Assembly: GCA_013388855.1 (NCBI GenBank)
Contig: JACAEM010000008.1
Coordinates: 1 to 64,000, forward strand
DNA: 64,000 nucleotides
Direction: 5' to 3'
Origin: Chloroflexota bacterium
GTDB taxonomy: Bacteria; Chloroflexota; Anaerolineae; Anaerolineales; Villigracilaceae
The position numbers and the translations under genes were made by a program. The notes under the pieces are model-generated. The model saw nothing but the letters and a program-made list of their open reading frames with translations. It was not told the origin of the DNA and ran no database searches. Below are positions 44,756 to 54,012 of this stretch, one piece after another. Every line of letters begins with the position of its first letter. Position 1 is the stretch's first letter.

Positions 44756-45861
44756 AGATTATTCGCGTCAAACGGAGCGAGTCACCGATGAAACGCCGCA
44801 TCGCCATCAACCTCATCCTTTTCCTTGCCGTTCTCGCTTCCTGCGCGCCCGCAGAGTCAACGAACAAAACGCCCACGGCGGTGGTCGCCGGTGAAACGGT
44901 GAACCAGTCGCCGGTGGAGTCCGAGGCGACAGCGCGTCCGACCATCGAACCGTTCCGATTCGTCCTCCCCACCCCCGGTGCGGAGCCTGTTTCGGGGTGG
45001 CGTCCGCCTCTTTACCCGGTGCCGTGGGCTGTTTCCGCTTACGATCATTTTTACTTCGCCCGCCCCATCGCCGCGGATACCGTCAACTGGCCTCTGGCAG
45101 AATACCGCTATGGAGGTGTCTTCTTCGCGCCGAACATCGTCCACACGGGCGTGGACATCGACGCCGCGGACGGTTCTCCCATCCTCGCCGCGGGTCCTGG
45201 CACAGTGGTCTCTGCAGATTGGGGCCTGTACACCGAAGCGCCCGGCAACCAAAAGGACCCGTACGGGCAGGCAGTGGTGATCAAGCATGATTTTGGGTAC
45301 AAGGGTCAGCCGATATACACGATCTATGCCCACATGAGCAAGATCATCGCGTTTCAGGGACAGCGCGTGGAAACCGGCGACGTGCTTGGACTGGTCGGCG
45401 CGACCGGCGCCACCACGGGCCCACACCTGCATTTTGAGGTGCGGTTGGGTGCGAACACCTTTTACAGCACCTACAACCCGGAACTGTGGATGGCTCCGCC
45501 ACAAGGTTGGGGGGTGTTGGTGGGTCGTCTCACCGATGAAGAAGGGCAATTACTGAACCAGTATCCGGTCGAAGTGCGCCCGATGCCATCTGAAGTGCCG
45601 CTGCGCACCGTGCGGACTTACGCCGGAGGAGTGGTCAACCCCGACCCGTATTATCAGGAAAATCTGGTGTTGAGCGACCTGCCGGCGGGGTTGTACAAAG
45701 TTCTCCTCAACTATAAAGGCAAAGACCAGCAATTCTGGATCGAGATCTATCCGGGGCAAATATCGTATTTCACGTTCACCGACGAAGAGGGGTTTCAGGT
45801 TGTGCCGCCGCCCGTACCCACGCTCGATTTCCTCCCCGAAACAGCGACCGCCATTCCCTAG
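44752..45861 (+). CDS. M23 peptidase lipoprotein
   Basis: 369 residues. LytM-type zinc peptidase that cuts peptidoglycan cross-bridges. Metal ligands are in HTGVDIDAADG and GPHLHFEVRLG, with IYAHMSK between. Signal peptide with lipobox LASC. The ATG at 44752 overlaps the upstream stop; a second ATG at 44788 gives a shorter n-region and is an equally good start. Residues about 255-369 form an extra beta-rich domain. Linked in translation to the propeller lipoprotein. Confidence 0.85.
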   Translation: MKIIRVKRSESPMKRRIAINLILFLAVLASCAPAESTNKTPTAVVAGETVNQSPVESEATARPTIEPFRFVLPTPGAEPVSGWRPPLYPVPWAVSAYDHFYFARPIAADTVNWPLAEYRYGGVFFAPNIVHTGVDIDAADGSPILAAGPGTVVSADWGLYTEAPGNQKDPYGQAVVIKHDFGYKGQPIYTIYAHMSKIIAFQGQRVETGDVLGLVGATGATTGPHLHFEVRLGANTFYSTYNPELWMAPPQGWGVLVGRLTDEEGQLLNQYPVEVRPMPSEVPLRTVRTYAGGVVNPDPYYQENLVLSDLPAGLYKVLLNYKGKDQQFWIEIYPGQISYFTFTDEEGFQVVPPPVPTLDFLPETATAIP

Positions 45862-45894
45862 CCCGCCATTCCGACGGGATGTTCATATCTGGTT

Positions 45895-45900
45895 TATAAT
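45895..45900 (+). promoter_or_regulatory. -10 box upstream of lgt
   Basis: TATAAT 27 nt before ATG 45928, with GAGGTG close to the start. Confidence 0.5.
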
Positions 45901-45927
45901 CCCGTAATCTTTTCCTCTGAGGTGTGC

Positions 45928-46998
45928 ATGATAGACCCTGTCATTTTTACAATCAGGCTGTTCGGATTCGAATGGCCCGTTCGCTGGTACGGCGTGATCG
46001 TCATGGTCGGGATCATTGTCGGTTCTCTGATTGTCGAGCGGCAGTTGAAGCGCCGCGGCGAAAACAGCGAACTGATCTGGGATGCGCTGGTTTGGATCTT
46101 GATCCCCGGAATCATCGGCGCTCGATTATGGTTCGTCATGAATGCCACACTTGGCGGCGATCCCGCCTATTCGCAAAATCCCTCTGAAATTTTCAGAATC
46201 TGGAACGGCGGCCTCCATATTTTCGGAGGGCTGTTATTTGGCGGAATTGCATTGTTGACCTATCTCCGTTGGAATAAATTGGACGCATGGTTGTTTCTCG
46301 ACCTGGCAGGTCCGGCAATGTTGATTGGTCAAGCCATCGGGCGCATCGCGAACTTCATCAACCAGGAATTGTATGGACCGCCCACGACACTCCCCTGGGG
46401 TATCAAGATCGACGCCAATCACCGCCTGGCGGAATTCGCCGACTTGAACAAATATCCCGTCGAAACGACCCGATTCCACCCGACGTTTGCCTACGAAATG
46501 CTCTGGAACTTCTTCGCAGCGGGACTCCTCCTATGGCTGTCGCGGCGTTACGAAAAGGATCTTAAACCGGGCGCGCTCTTCTCCGGCTGGTTGCTGCTGG
46601 CCGGCTTCGGGCGCGTGGTAATCGAATTCTTCCGCCCCGACCAGCCCAAGATCGAGGGATTGGGCATTAGTTACTCGAGCATCGCCGCGGCGTTGATGGC
46701 GGTGACAGGCGCCATTATGCTGATGATACGCTATAAGGCGATCAACGCGCCGTTTGCCGAAGGTTGGGAAGAGGAGTACCAACTGTCCACGCAGGTGAAC
46801 AAGCCACCCGTGGAAGTTGTCGAAGAAGAGCAGGAGGAGGTCGTGAAAGTGAAAACGGCAAGGAAAGCCGCCCCTGCCAGGCCGCGAACGGCAACCGTAA
46901 AGAGGGCAACAAAAGCAAAGCCTGTCGTCAAAGAGACCGGCAAGCCGGAAATTCGTTCAGGCGGGAAAACCAACTCTCGAGCGAAAAAATCGTCCTGA
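45928..46998 (+). CDS. lgt: Prolipoprotein diacylglyceryl transferase with basic C-terminal tail
   Basis: 356 residues. Transfers diacylglycerol to the lipobox Cys of prolipoproteins, needed by the many lipoproteins here. Seven helices; signatures are VRWYGVIVMVGIIVG, IPGIIGARLWFV and GRIANFINQELYG (about 138-150). Residues about 285-356 are a Glu-, then Lys/Ala/Arg-rich tail absent from standard Lgt, probably cytoplasmic. The start is ATG 45928, with GAGGTG upstream. Confidence 0.93.
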   Translation: MIDPVIFTIRLFGFEWPVRWYGVIVMVGIIVGSLIVERQLKRRGENSELIWDALVWILIPGIIGARLWFVMNATLGGDPAYSQNPSEIFRIWNGGLHIFGGLLFGGIALLTYLRWNKLDAWLFLDLAGPAMLIGQAIGRIANFINQELYGPPTTLPWGIKIDANHRLAEFADLNKYPVETTRFHPTFAYEMLWNFFAAGLLLWLSRRYEKDLKPGALFSGWLLLAGFGRVVIEFFRPDQPKIEGLGISYSSIAAALMAVTGAIMLMIRYKAINAPFAEGWEEEYQLSTQVNKPPVEVVEEEQEEVVKVKTARKAAPARPRTATVKRATKAKPVVKETGKPEIRSGGKTNSRAKKSS

Positions 46999-47006
46999 TA
47001 AAAATG

Positions 47007-47040
47007 CTGCCCGAAGGGATTTCCTTCGGGCAGTTCGTTT
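47007..47040 (+). terminator. Terminator after lgt
   Basis: 11-bp stem (47007-47017 with 47023-47033) and a weak T tail before a convergent gene. Confidence 0.7.
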
Positions 47041-48241
47041 AATCCGCTGCGGGAATGTGGGTGGAGTGTTTTTCCGCTTTGACTGGCAATGGCTCGCGTT
47101 TGTCGAAGCCAAAACGCTCAAAGATATCGGCATATAGTTCAATGATCATTTCGCGGGTGAACCCCATTTCCTCATAGGAGTAGACATGGTCGCTGTTGAA
47201 GGTGAGCGTCTCTTTGACGGCTTCATCCACGATGACATCGAGTCCGGGTTTGTCAGGATAGCCAAATTGCTCGTAGAACGAACGGATGACATGCTCCGGG
47301 CGTTGGATCAGGTCATCATAGTTCAGGATCAGGTGTCGGGGAGAGGGATGCGTGTCCAGGTATTTGAGAGGGTATGTATACCAGTACCGGGTCATTTCCA
47401 CGATCTCATCCAGATACAGCCATTTTTCCTTTGGGTCGGTGAATTGGCGGCGGGCGTAATTGATCCATGAAACGGTGGAGGGTAGCATATCCAGCGGATT
47501 GCGCGCAAGGTAAATGATGCGCGCGTCGGGAAAGAACTCCACAAGTGTTTCGATCTTGGGGCTGAACGCCGGGTTCTTCGCCACAAAATATTTCTTCCCG
47601 GTGGCATACATGTGCCGCTGCAACATGGATTTGTAGAACGACATGATGCGGCGCTTGTGCGCGGGGGTGAGCGCCTCGTCGAAGTGCTGGTAATCGGGAA
47701 ATTCATCCATGAAGGGGAAGAGGAAGGTGACGAAATAGCCGTCCCAGATGTGAAGGTGGATATTTTCATCCTCCTCCGGTTGGAAGAAGGAGATGGGGTG
47801 AATCTTGATCTTGCCAAGCGTAGCACGGTCAAATGCGAACAGAAGGCGGTGTAAAAATCCATTAAGGTGTTTTTTATCGAGCCGCGAGACGAATTGGGTG
47901 ATCTTCTTTTGCGTCACGGAAGGAGTCAGATAAATATCCCAGGTGGTCAGACTGGTGAAAGTTTCCGAGTCGCGCGAGAGCAGGCGGTGCAGGAAGGTGG
48001 AACCGCTGCGCAAGTTGCCGAGGATGAAGAGCGGTTTTTCGATGGGTTGGGTTTTGTAGGCAGGGAAGAGGATGTCGTCGAGCCAGAAGAAAAACCAGTG
48101 GAAGAGCGAACCGATGGGCCAGACCAGATAGAACAGTGCCAGAAAGACAATCCGTTTTCGTGTGAGGCGGGCAGGGGTATTTTGGGAGGCAAAGAACGAG
48201 CGATAGAATGTGCGCCAGAACAGGCGGAAGTTGTAGTGCAT
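47039..48241 (-). CDS. Sulfotransferase family protein
   Basis: 400 residues from ATG 48241 (420 if 48301 is used). PAPS-dependent sulfotransferase fold. The phosphosulfate loop is GNLRSGSTFLHRLL (about 75-88), and the 3'-phosphate motif is in RIIYLARNPLDMLPS (about 236-250). Near the N-terminus is a hydrophobic stretch FLALFYLVWPIGSLFHWFF that may contact the membrane. The substrate may be a glycan or lipid. 48241 gives the expected MHYNFRLFWR start, but the choice is uncertain. Confidence 0.8.
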   Translation of the reverse strand: MHYNFRLFWRTFYRSFFASQNTPARLTRKRIVFLALFYLVWPIGSLFHWFFFWLDDILFPAYKTQPIEKPLFILGNLRSGSTFLHRLLSRDSETFTSLTTWDIYLTPSVTQKKITQFVSRLDKKHLNGFLHRLLFAFDRATLGKIKIHPISFFQPEEDENIHLHIWDGYFVTFLFPFMDEFPDYQHFDEALTPAHKRRIMSFYKSMLQRHMYATGKKYFVAKNPAFSPKIETLVEFFPDARIIYLARNPLDMLPSTVSWINYARRQFTDPKEKWLYLDEIVEMTRYWYTYPLKYLDTHPSPRHLILNYDDLIQRPEHVIRSFYEQFGYPDKPGLDVIVDEAVKETLTFNSDHVYSYEEMGFTREMIIELYADIFERFGFDKREPLPVKAEKHSTHIPAAD

Positions 48242-48617
48242 GAAGCAGGGTATCCTTTGATAATGACGACTTTCTCTTTCGGCGTCCTGCAAAGTCATCA
48301 CTAGTTTACATGGAAGAAGCCCCGTGAAGGGCTCCCTCCTCTTTATTCTATCAGCAATTCACTTTTTTGTCGGCGTGGAGTCAAATCTGGTCAAGGGTGG
48401 GTCCTCTCACAGCGGGATAGATCAACGTTTGGCTGAGAGAATTGCTCAAGGAGGCTGAAATGGATTTTCTTCATTCTGATACGCAAATAAGCGATCCGCG
48501 TAAACGCAGAATACCGTGTCGAGAAACAGAGCGGTGAAAAAGAAACCATTGACCTGCTGCAATGCGTGATCATGTAACAAACAAATTGGACAAGATAAAA
48601 TCTTGTCTCACGTTTTC
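48242..48617. other. Intergenic stretch with no supported gene
   Basis: Contains a small GCCC/GGGC hairpin near 48320 and a 25-codon frame at about 48460-48540 (+) with a good AAGGAGG before MDFLHSDTQ. I do not call it a gene. A minus-strand frame 48391-48663 overlaps the SRPBCC gene end and looks random. Confidence 0.4.
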
Positions 48618-49055
48618 TTATGAGCTTTCCACCAAAGTTTTGAACCGTTCCATATCCCTCCAAGTGTTCGCGACAAATCGCTTCTTCACGAACGGGCCGA
48701 TGAGCCGCATCATAAAGGTCTTAAACCTGAATTCGACATCCACTTTCCAGAGCGTCTTGTTCGGTCCATTTTCGAGAAACGTATTCTTTACAGGATTATC
48801 CGCAAACTCATTGATATACACGCCATCGAGTCGTTCGAATTCGGAACGAAAGGTAACCTTCTCAATCAACGAAAATTCCCGGTCACCGTTCTTGAACGTC
48901 AACTTTGCTACCGAGCCGGGCTGACCAGCTGTCCCATCAAGACGCTCGATCTTCATGAGGGAGGGCTGCCATTTATCCATGTTGTTCGGGTCGCCGAAGA
49001 TTTTCCATACCTCGGTACGGGGTTTGTCGATGGTAAGCTCAAGTGAATATTTCAT
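48618..49055 (-). CDS. SRPBCC (START-like) superfamily protein
   Basis: 145 residues. The pattern MKYSLELTIDKPRTEVWKI, PNNMDKWQPSLMKIE and a C-terminal helix MRLIGPFVKKRFVANTW fits the helix-grip fold that holds hydrophobic ligands. It lies 18 nt after the dienelactone-hydrolase-like gene, so likely cotranscribed. Ligand unknown. Confidence 0.75.
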   Translation of the reverse strand: MKYSLELTIDKPRTEVWKIFGDPNNMDKWQPSLMKIERLDGTAGQPGSVAKLTFKNGDREFSLIEKVTFRSEFERLDGVYINEFADNPVKNTFLENGPNKTLWKVDVEFRFKTFMMRLIGPFVKKRFVANTWRDMERFKTLVESS

Positions 49056-49073
49056 TTCAGCATTTCTTGTCTT

Positions 49074-49742
49074 TCATTCGCGAAGAAATTCAAGCGTGCG
49101 AGACCATGCCAATTCAGCAGCTTCAGCATTGAACTCGGGGCGGTCACTTTCGAAGAACCAGTGACTGGTGTTTGGATAAAAATGGAATTGCGCCCTTAAC
49201 CCGGCAGTCTGCATTTCGTTTTGCATGGCATGGATGTACTTCTCATCCTCCCATTCATCATCCTCGGCAAAATGTCCAAGGACAGCTGCCTTGAGTTTGG
49301 TGTAATCTGTTTCTCCGGCGCCATAAAACATCACAATCTTGTGGATGTTATCCGGGCGGTCCCCGGCAAGTACAAGCGACCATGCCGACCCCATGGAGAA
49401 TCCGATAACAGAGAACGGTTCTTTCCGAACTTCAGGCTGATCCCGTAGAAAGTCGGACGCCGCCACCACGACATCGTATTTTTGTTGCCCGTCCAATTCA
49501 TCCATGATTTGTTTGGCTTCGTCAATGGTTTTTGCAATTCTTCCATTGTTGATATCTGGAGCAAAAGCGACAAAACCTTCTGCGGCTAGACGATTACAAA
49601 GATTCATGAAGATCGAATTCAACCCCCACCAGGCATGGAACACGAGAACGCCAGGTGCATCGGGTCGATCTGGTAATGCCAAGTACCCTGACACTGACTG
49701 TCCATTTACATCGAAAGTAATGTCTGTAGCATTCATGTTCAT
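49074..49742 (-). CDS. Dienelactone-hydrolase-like alpha/beta hydrolase with Ser nucleophile
   Basis: 222 residues. VLVFHAWWGLNSIFMN is the oxyanion strand, the nucleophile is in GFSMGSAWS (about 117-125), the Asp in HFAEDDEWE and the His in NTSHWFF. Classical dienelactone hydrolases use Cys; here it is Ser, seen in many DLH-family esterases. Its ATG overlaps the stop of the gene upstream (ATGA). Substrate unknown. Confidence 0.82.
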   Translation of the reverse strand: MNMNATDITFDVNGQSVSGYLALPDRPDAPGVLVFHAWWGLNSIFMNLCNRLAAEGFVAFAPDINNGRIAKTIDEAKQIMDELDGQQKYDVVVAASDFLRDQPEVRKEPFSVIGFSMGSAWSLVLAGDRPDNIHKIVMFYGAGETDYTKLKAAVLGHFAEDDEWEDEKYIHAMQNEMQTAGLRAQFHFYPNTSHWFFESDRPEFNAEAAELAWSRTLEFLRE

Positions 49743-50098
49743 TTCTCTTTTCTAAATTGCTCAAAGCCCTTGCGAGTTAAACTGGCAAGTTCATTGAACA
49801 GATCAGGTTCGACCCTTTTGAAGTTGAAACAGGATTTTCCCTGCATGTGTTTCTCCAACTCCGGAGAGATATTCTTGAGCAGATCGGGGAACATGTATAC
49901 AGGCATCAGATAAAAGGAGACATAGTTCTTCTTGATTTGCACGGATCCAAAGAAAAGTGCCTTTTTCCATTTTTCACTGTAGGGTCCGTCGAGGGAATAG
50001 GATTCGGGCGTATCGGCGGTGAGGGTCAGTTTGGATGCGTAGGGTTGGAGGATCCTTTTGAGTTGTTCAAAAATGGCGAAAAATTCATTTTGCGGCAT
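49739..50098 (-). CDS. Small protein resembling the YdhG/DUF1801 group
   Basis: 119 residues from ATG 50098 (MPQNEFFAIFEQL). YSEKWKKALFFGSVQIKKNY and VSFYLMPVYMFPDLLK recall small YdhG/DUF1801 folds, low certainty. The longer frame to 50386 overlaps the Ig-like lipoprotein gene and is rejected. Stop overlaps the next ATG by 4 nt, so the two are coupled. Confidence 0.6.
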   Translation of the reverse strand: MPQNEFFAIFEQLKRILQPYASKLTLTADTPESYSLDGPYSEKWKKALFFGSVQIKKNYVSFYLMPVYMFPDLLKNISPELEKHMQGKSCFNFKRVEPDLFNELASLTRKGFEQFRKEK

Positions 50099-50099
50099 G

Positions 50100-50669
50100 T
50101 CAGCCTCCTGACTGGACAATGATTTTGATAAAAACCGGGTCGCCAAATGGAATACCATCCTTATCGAAGGCGCGCCATTCGCTTTGATAGGCGCCTTCGA
50201 TGAAAGGAGCGGTGAAAGTAATCTGGAGCGTGGCTTGGGTTCCGGCGCGGGCAGGATAGAGGGCAATGAATGCTGGAGCGCCGAGGTCATCACCACTGAT
50301 GTGTTTGAGAATGTAGCGGGAATCCCAGTTGCAGGTGCCGCTGTTCTCGACCAGCCATTGCTTATCGATGATTGCACCAACATCATAGAATGTATTATCG
50401 GGAACGGTTACATCTGCGATGAAGGTCAGATCGTTGGTGCATTCTTCGGGAGTTGGGGTGGGGGTGCCGGATATAACGGTGGGTAGAGGCGTCGGTTGGA
50501 TGATGACAACCTGCCGGGTAGGTTGGATAATCAACGTCGGTTCGATGAGCGGAGGCGGGACAGTAGGCGGGATGAATGGAGTCGGTGTGGGAGCAGGGGA
50601 GCAGGACCACAGATAAACACAGATGAACAGGATCAAGAGTCGGCCGAGAGGGAAGCGGGGGGGCGTCAT
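50100..50669 (-). CDS. Lipoprotein with NBR1-type Ig-like domain
   Basis: 189 residues. Signal peptide with lipobox LWSC (MTPPRFPLGRLLILFICV before it), Pro/Thr linker to about 80, then an Ig-like domain: DVTVPDNTFYDVGAIIDKQW, VENSGTCNWDSRY, FTAPFIEGAYQSEWRAFD and a final FIKIIV. The Trp pattern matches the four-tryptophan domain of NBR1 proteins, common in Anaerolineae surface proteins. ATG 50669 preferred over the frame to 50708. Lies just downstream of the recA terminator on the same strand. Confidence 0.82.
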   Translation of the reverse strand: MTPPRFPLGRLLILFICVYLWSCSPAPTPTPFIPPTVPPPLIEPTLIIQPTRQVVIIQPTPLPTVISGTPTPTPEECTNDLTFIADVTVPDNTFYDVGAIIDKQWLVENSGTCNWDSRYILKHISGDDLGAPAFIALYPARAGTQATLQITFTAPFIEGAYQSEWRAFDKDGIPFGDPVFIKIIVQSGG

Positions 50670-50672
50670 TGC

Positions 50673-50712
50673 AAAAAAAGAAGAGCGACCCGTTGCCGAG
50701 TCGCCCAACGGG
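50673..50712 (-). terminator. recA terminator
   Basis: CCCGTTG/CAACGGG stem (50712-50706 with 50695-50689) with inner pairing, then a T run (50679-50673) on the minus strand, 5 nt after the recA stop. Confidence 0.7.
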
Positions 50713-50716
50713 CAAT

Positions 50717-51829
<1,113 letters not shown>

Positions 51830-51879
51830 GGCTTTTCTCCAATACAGGTGTAAAAGGTCTAATCGTGTGTGTAGCCGAG

Positions 51880-51907
51880 AGTATAGCACAGATGTTCTGT
51901 ACGTCAA
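51880..51907 (-). promoter_or_regulatory. recA promoter with SOS-like palindrome in the spacer
   Basis: -35 TTGACG (51907-51902), 16-nt spacer, -10 TATACT (51885-51880). The spacer contains ACAGAACATCTGT (51900-51888), a 13-bp palindrome placed as a LexA-type operator would be. Confidence 0.7.
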
Positions 51908-52054
51908 GTGTTGCACCTCAGATAACGGCTGCCGTCGAATAATGAACCAAGTCAGTGGGTACAAAAATAAACGCGGAGAAATATGAGTGAGTTTTGTTTA
52001 TTACATCCATAACATTATTTTTGTGACAATCTGCACATTTATTATTAATCTGAA

Positions 52055-52097
52055 ATGCTTACAATAAGCATCAACGTTTACTTAATCGGTAAACGTT
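52055..52097. promoter_or_regulatory. Candidate operator region before the Rrf2 regulator
   Basis: Two inverted repeats: ATGCTTA-CAA-TAAGCAT (52055-52071), overlapping a TACAAT -10 candidate, and AACGTTTAC-N7-GTAAACGTT (52073-52097), 13 nt before ATG 52111. Confidence 0.6.
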
Positions 52098-52110
52098 TCA
52101 GAGACGCCGA

Positions 52111-52560
52111 ATGCTCAAGATCAACCGTCAGACCGATTACGCTGTAAGAGTGGTTCTTGCCCTTGCCAAACGTGGCGAGGGAGTTCGTCTCTCCAGCGCG
52201 GATATTCAGCGGGAAATGCTGATCCCCAAGTCGTTCATGACCCGCATTGTCGCTCAATTGGCGCATTTTGGGTTGATTGAAACCTTCCCCGGTCGCGATG
52301 GCGGGCTGTCGCTCCCCCGCGCCGCCTCCCAGATCACGCTCAAGGATGTGGTGGAGGCGTTCGAGGGTCCGATCCTGCTTTCGGAGTGTATGCAGGTCAA
52401 GGGCGAGGATGACTGCCCATTCCTTTCCAATTGCCCAGTTCGCTCGAAGTGGGGACGCGTGCAGGCGTCGATGCTGCGCGAGATGGCATTCATTACATTC
52501 GAAGATTTAGTCAAAGAAGCGCTTGGCATCCCCATGGCGACGCCAAGTCTCGTCGGTTAA
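52111..52560 (+). CDS. Rrf2-family transcription regulator with three Cys
   Basis: 149 residues. Winged-helix N-terminus (RQTDYAVRVVLALA, then FMTRIVAQLAHFGLIETFPG with RDGGLSLPRAA as wing). Cysteines follow in a C-x8-C-x5-C pattern (about 92, 101, 107), the site where IscR, NsrR and RsrR hold an Fe-S cluster. So it may sense NO, oxygen or redox state. It lies 45 nt upstream of cydA in the same direction. The inverted repeats before its start suggest it regulates itself and perhaps the cyd genes. Confidence 0.88.
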   Translation: MLKINRQTDYAVRVVLALAKRGEGVRLSSADIQREMLIPKSFMTRIVAQLAHFGLIETFPGRDGGLSLPRAASQITLKDVVEAFEGPILLSECMQVKGEDDCPFLSNCPVRSKWGRVQASMLREMAFITFEDLVKEALGIPMATPSLVG

Positions 52561-52605
52561 TTCGTACGCACCGGAGGGCGCGTACATATTTTTGAAGGAG
52601 AGTCT

Positions 52606-53997
52606 ATGGACCCAATCACACTTTCTCGATTGCAGTTTGCTCTCACCACAATCTATCACTGGCTGTTTGTCCCCCTCACGCTGGGGCTGGGGTGGTTCGT
52701 GGCGTTCATGCAAACCCGCTATTACCAGACCCGGGACGAAACCTGGCGCAAGATGGCAAAGTTCTGGGGCAAGTTGTTCCTGATCAACTTCGCCATTGGC
52801 GTGGTGACGGGCATCGTGCAGGAATTCCAGTTCGGCATGAACTGGTCGGAGTATTCCCGCTACGTGGGCGACATCTTCGGCGCTCCGCTTGCCGTGGAAG
52901 CCCTGCTGGCTTTCTTCATGGAATCCACCTTCCTCGGAGTGTGGATCTTCGGTGAAGGGCGCGTGCCGGAAAAAGTTCACCTCGCTTCGATCTGGCTTGC
53001 GGCTCTCGGCTCGAATCTGTCTGCGCTCTGGATCCTGCTTGCGAACGGCTGGATGCAGCATCCGGTCGGTTACGTGATCAACGAAGCCAACGGCCGTGCG
53101 GAACTGGTCAACTTCTTTGCGCTGATTGGCAACCCCAAGGGCTGGATCTTCTTCTGGCATACCATCTCCGACGGTGTGCTGATGGCGGCGATGATGCTCC
53201 TCGCGGTCAGCGGCTACCACATCTTCCGCAAACAGAACGTGGACTTCTTCAAGCGTTCGTTCATGATCGGCACGGTCGCCGGTTTGATCGCCAGCGTGCT
53301 GGTCTTCCTCGGCGGACACACCATGGGGCAGTACATGTACGAAACCCAGCCGATGAAATTCGCCGCCATCGAAGCGCACTGGGAAACTTCCCAGCCCGCC
53401 GATTTCTCGATCCTCACCATCGGCGATTTGAGCGGAAAACGCGAAGTCTGGTCGTGGAGGATGCCGCGTGTATTGAGCTTCCTGGCTTGCAACAACTTCG
53501 GTTGCGAGGTGAGAGGCGTGTACGACATCCAGGCGGAGTACGAAGCGCTATACGGCTCCGGCACCGATTACATCCCGTTGATGGTCGTCACCTATTGGAC
53601 CTTCCGCATCATGATGACCTTCGGCTTTATCATGATCGGCGTTACCGCCTTCTTCCTGTGGGCGAACATGCGCGGCGACATCACCAAAGCCAAATGGATG
53701 AAGTGGATGCCGTCCATCCTCATCCTGCCGTATCTTGCCAACGCCAGCGGCTGGATCCTGACCGAAATGGGACGCCAACCCTGGATCGTGCAGGGCTTGC
53801 TCAAGGTGGAGGATGCAGTCTCCCCGAATCTCACCACCGTTGACCTGCTCATCTCGCTCATCGGTTACACCGTCGTTTATGGCGCGCTTGCGGTCGCAAT
53901 GGTCAAGCTGATGGTCAAGTACGCCAAGGCTGGACCCGACGCCGCCATGCACGAATCGGTTGATGTTGCCCCTTCGCTCGTCGGCGCGGATGACTAA
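52606..53997 (+). CDS. cydA: Cytochrome bd quinol oxidase subunit I
   Basis: 463 residues. Oxidises quinol and reduces O2 using hemes b558, b595 and d. Heme-ligand region FALTTIYHWLFVPLTLGLGW (about 8-27), GWMQHPVG, a second His in SGYHIF, and the GRQPW signature late in the protein. The Q-loop is short. It contains a CNNFGCEVRG segment in that loop. AAGGAGAG lies before ATG 52606. Followed by cydB after 15 nt. Confidence 0.96.
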   Translation: MDPITLSRLQFALTTIYHWLFVPLTLGLGWFVAFMQTRYYQTRDETWRKMAKFWGKLFLINFAIGVVTGIVQEFQFGMNWSEYSRYVGDIFGAPLAVEALLAFFMESTFLGVWIFGEGRVPEKVHLASIWLAALGSNLSALWILLANGWMQHPVGYVINEANGRAELVNFFALIGNPKGWIFFWHTISDGVLMAAMMLLAVSGYHIFRKQNVDFFKRSFMIGTVAGLIASVLVFLGGHTMGQYMYETQPMKFAAIEAHWETSQPADFSILTIGDLSGKREVWSWRMPRVLSFLACNNFGCEVRGVYDIQAEYEALYGSGTDYIPLMVVTYWTFRIMMTFGFIMIGVTAFFLWANMRGDITKAKWMKWMPSILILPYLANASGWILTEMGRQPWIVQGLLKVEDAVSPNLTTVDLLISLIGYTVVYGALAVAMVKLMVKYAKAGPDAAMHESVDVAPSLVGADD

Positions 53998-54012
53998 ACA
54001 CGGAGAAACAAC

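Noticed and set aside
48391-48663. 90-codon minus-strand frame downstream of the SRPBCC gene
   Set aside because: Overlaps the end of that gene, has no ribosome site and no recognisable pattern.
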